A stretch of 12,800 nt of DNA, taken from Oscillospiraceae bacterium. GTDB lineage: Bacteria > Bacillota > Clostridia > Oscillospirales > Acutalibacteraceae. Made by a program: the position numbers and the translations under genes. The notes beneath the pieces are model-generated. The model saw only the letters and a list, made by a program, of their open reading frames with translations. It made no database searches and had not been told where the DNA came from. The DNA is taken from NCBI GenBank assembly GCA_009786735.1, contig WQRM01000024.1:1-12800 (forward strand), read 5' to 3'. Within the stretch, counting starts at the first letter, position 1. Every line of letters begins with the position of its first letter. This document shows, in pieces, positions 12,267 to 12,800 of this stretch.

Positions 12267-12800
12267 CTAGCAGCCGCCTGTTTCTATATACCAACAGAAC
12301 AGGTGCCCGGCAATGCGCCCGCCAACAAAGGCCAAAAGCACAAGGAAGATGAAAAGGATAATGCTGAACAGCGGGATGAGAATCCACCACCACCAGCCGC
12401 GACCACCGCCTGGGACGTAGGGTGAGTAGGGCGGGTCATACTCAAGGATGATTTCCAAATCAAGCTGATACCAAGTGTACAGATGGTTCGCGCCCACGCT
12501 GGTGTCGAGCGTGTCTTGCGTGTCGTCAATGTGGAACGGCCATGTCCATTCCAACAGGAAAGCACGCGATTGCCCGCCAAGCAGCACGCCTTCTTCTTCA
12601 AGCGCGCTAAACGGCATCCAAGTGCCGCCGTCCAAGCGATACAGCAGGGGCAGGCGGTCATAGTGTCCGCGGGTGTCTGCGCCGCGGGTTAAGCGAAAGA
12701 GGTACGCGACCTCAAAATCTTCATGGTTATGCAGCGTGAACGCATAGCTGCCGATGCTGCCCGGCACGAAAAACTCGCTGCCGAATACATCAACTTGCGT
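12267..12800 (-). CDS. C-terminal part of a membrane-anchored surface protein, TasA/camelysin-like
   Basis: The visible 177 codons are open from the right edge, so the real start and any signal peptide lie outside. The first residues, TQVDVFGSEFFVPGSIGSYA, recall the VDVF...APGSSGSY strand of TasA/CalY-like (SipW-dependent) or pilin-like surface proteins. A YRLDGGTW segment and LLEWTWPFHIDDTQDT then match the pattern LEW-WPF-DD--DT seen in that type. A proline/glycine hinge (YDPPYSPYVPGGGRG) runs into WWWW and a hydrophobic helix (about 20-25 residues). The tail is short and contains two cysteines, with no LPXTG sorting signal, so the protein is probably held by the helix with the bulk outside. 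The gene ends at a terminator. Family assignment is by pattern memory only; a role in a matrix fibre or appendage is an inference. Confidence 0.6.
   Translation of the reverse strand, partial: TQVDVFGSEFFVPGSIGSYAFTLHNHEDFEVAYLFRLTRGADTRGHYDRLPLLYRLDGGTWMPFSALEEEGVLLGGQSRAFLLEWTWPFHIDDTQDTLDTSVGANHLYTWYQLDLEIILEYDPPYSPYVPGGGRGWWWWILIPLFSIILFIFLVLLAFVGGRIAGHLFCWYIETGGC

Overview
The window looks like a piece of a fairly GC-rich clostridial (Firmicutes) chromosome. This is inferred from the gyrase sequences, strong AGGAGG-type ribosome binding sites, sigma-A-type promoters, lipobox lipoproteins, an ECF sigma/zinc-finger anti-sigma pair of the clostridial kind, and a TasA/camelysin-like surface protein fragment. 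Every convincing gene is on the minus strand, so transcription runs from high to low coordinates.

In transcription order: (1) the end of a membrane-anchored surface protein enters from the right (12800-12267) and stops at a hairpin terminator. (2) A PnuC-family transporter gene follows, with a perfect-consensus promoter whose predicted +1 falls on the start codon. (3) Next is a probable operon with its own promoter: a ceramidase-like hydrolase, a secreted protein and a lipoprotein that are paralogues of each other, then a short-chain dehydrogenase. (4) A small gene encodes a 58-residue protein made of only nine kinds of amino acid and extremely rich in Trp, Asn and Cys; it ends at a second terminator. 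(5) An ECF sigma factor and its anti-sigma partner overlap by 8 bases behind a candidate ECF-type promoter. (6) A lipoprotein with a C-terminal WG-repeat-like segment follows, preceded by a heptanucleotide repeat and closed by a third terminator.

(7) The last block has a clear promoter and runs: a conserved hypothetical protein, a Uma2-family nuclease-fold protein, gyrB (TTG start), a collapsed glyoxalase/VOC pseudogene, and the N-terminal 364 codons of gyrA, which runs off the left edge. Both gyrase genes are housekeeping. Their neighbours are not the usual dnaA-dnaN-recF set, so this is not a classical origin region.

The parts most likely to be undescribed are the Trp/Asn/Cys-rich mini-protein and the hydrolase/paralogue-pair/dehydrogenase operon. 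I saw no tRNA, rRNA, CRISPR array or insertion sequence. No stretch longer than about 300 bases lacks a gene; the largest gap is 11291-11500.
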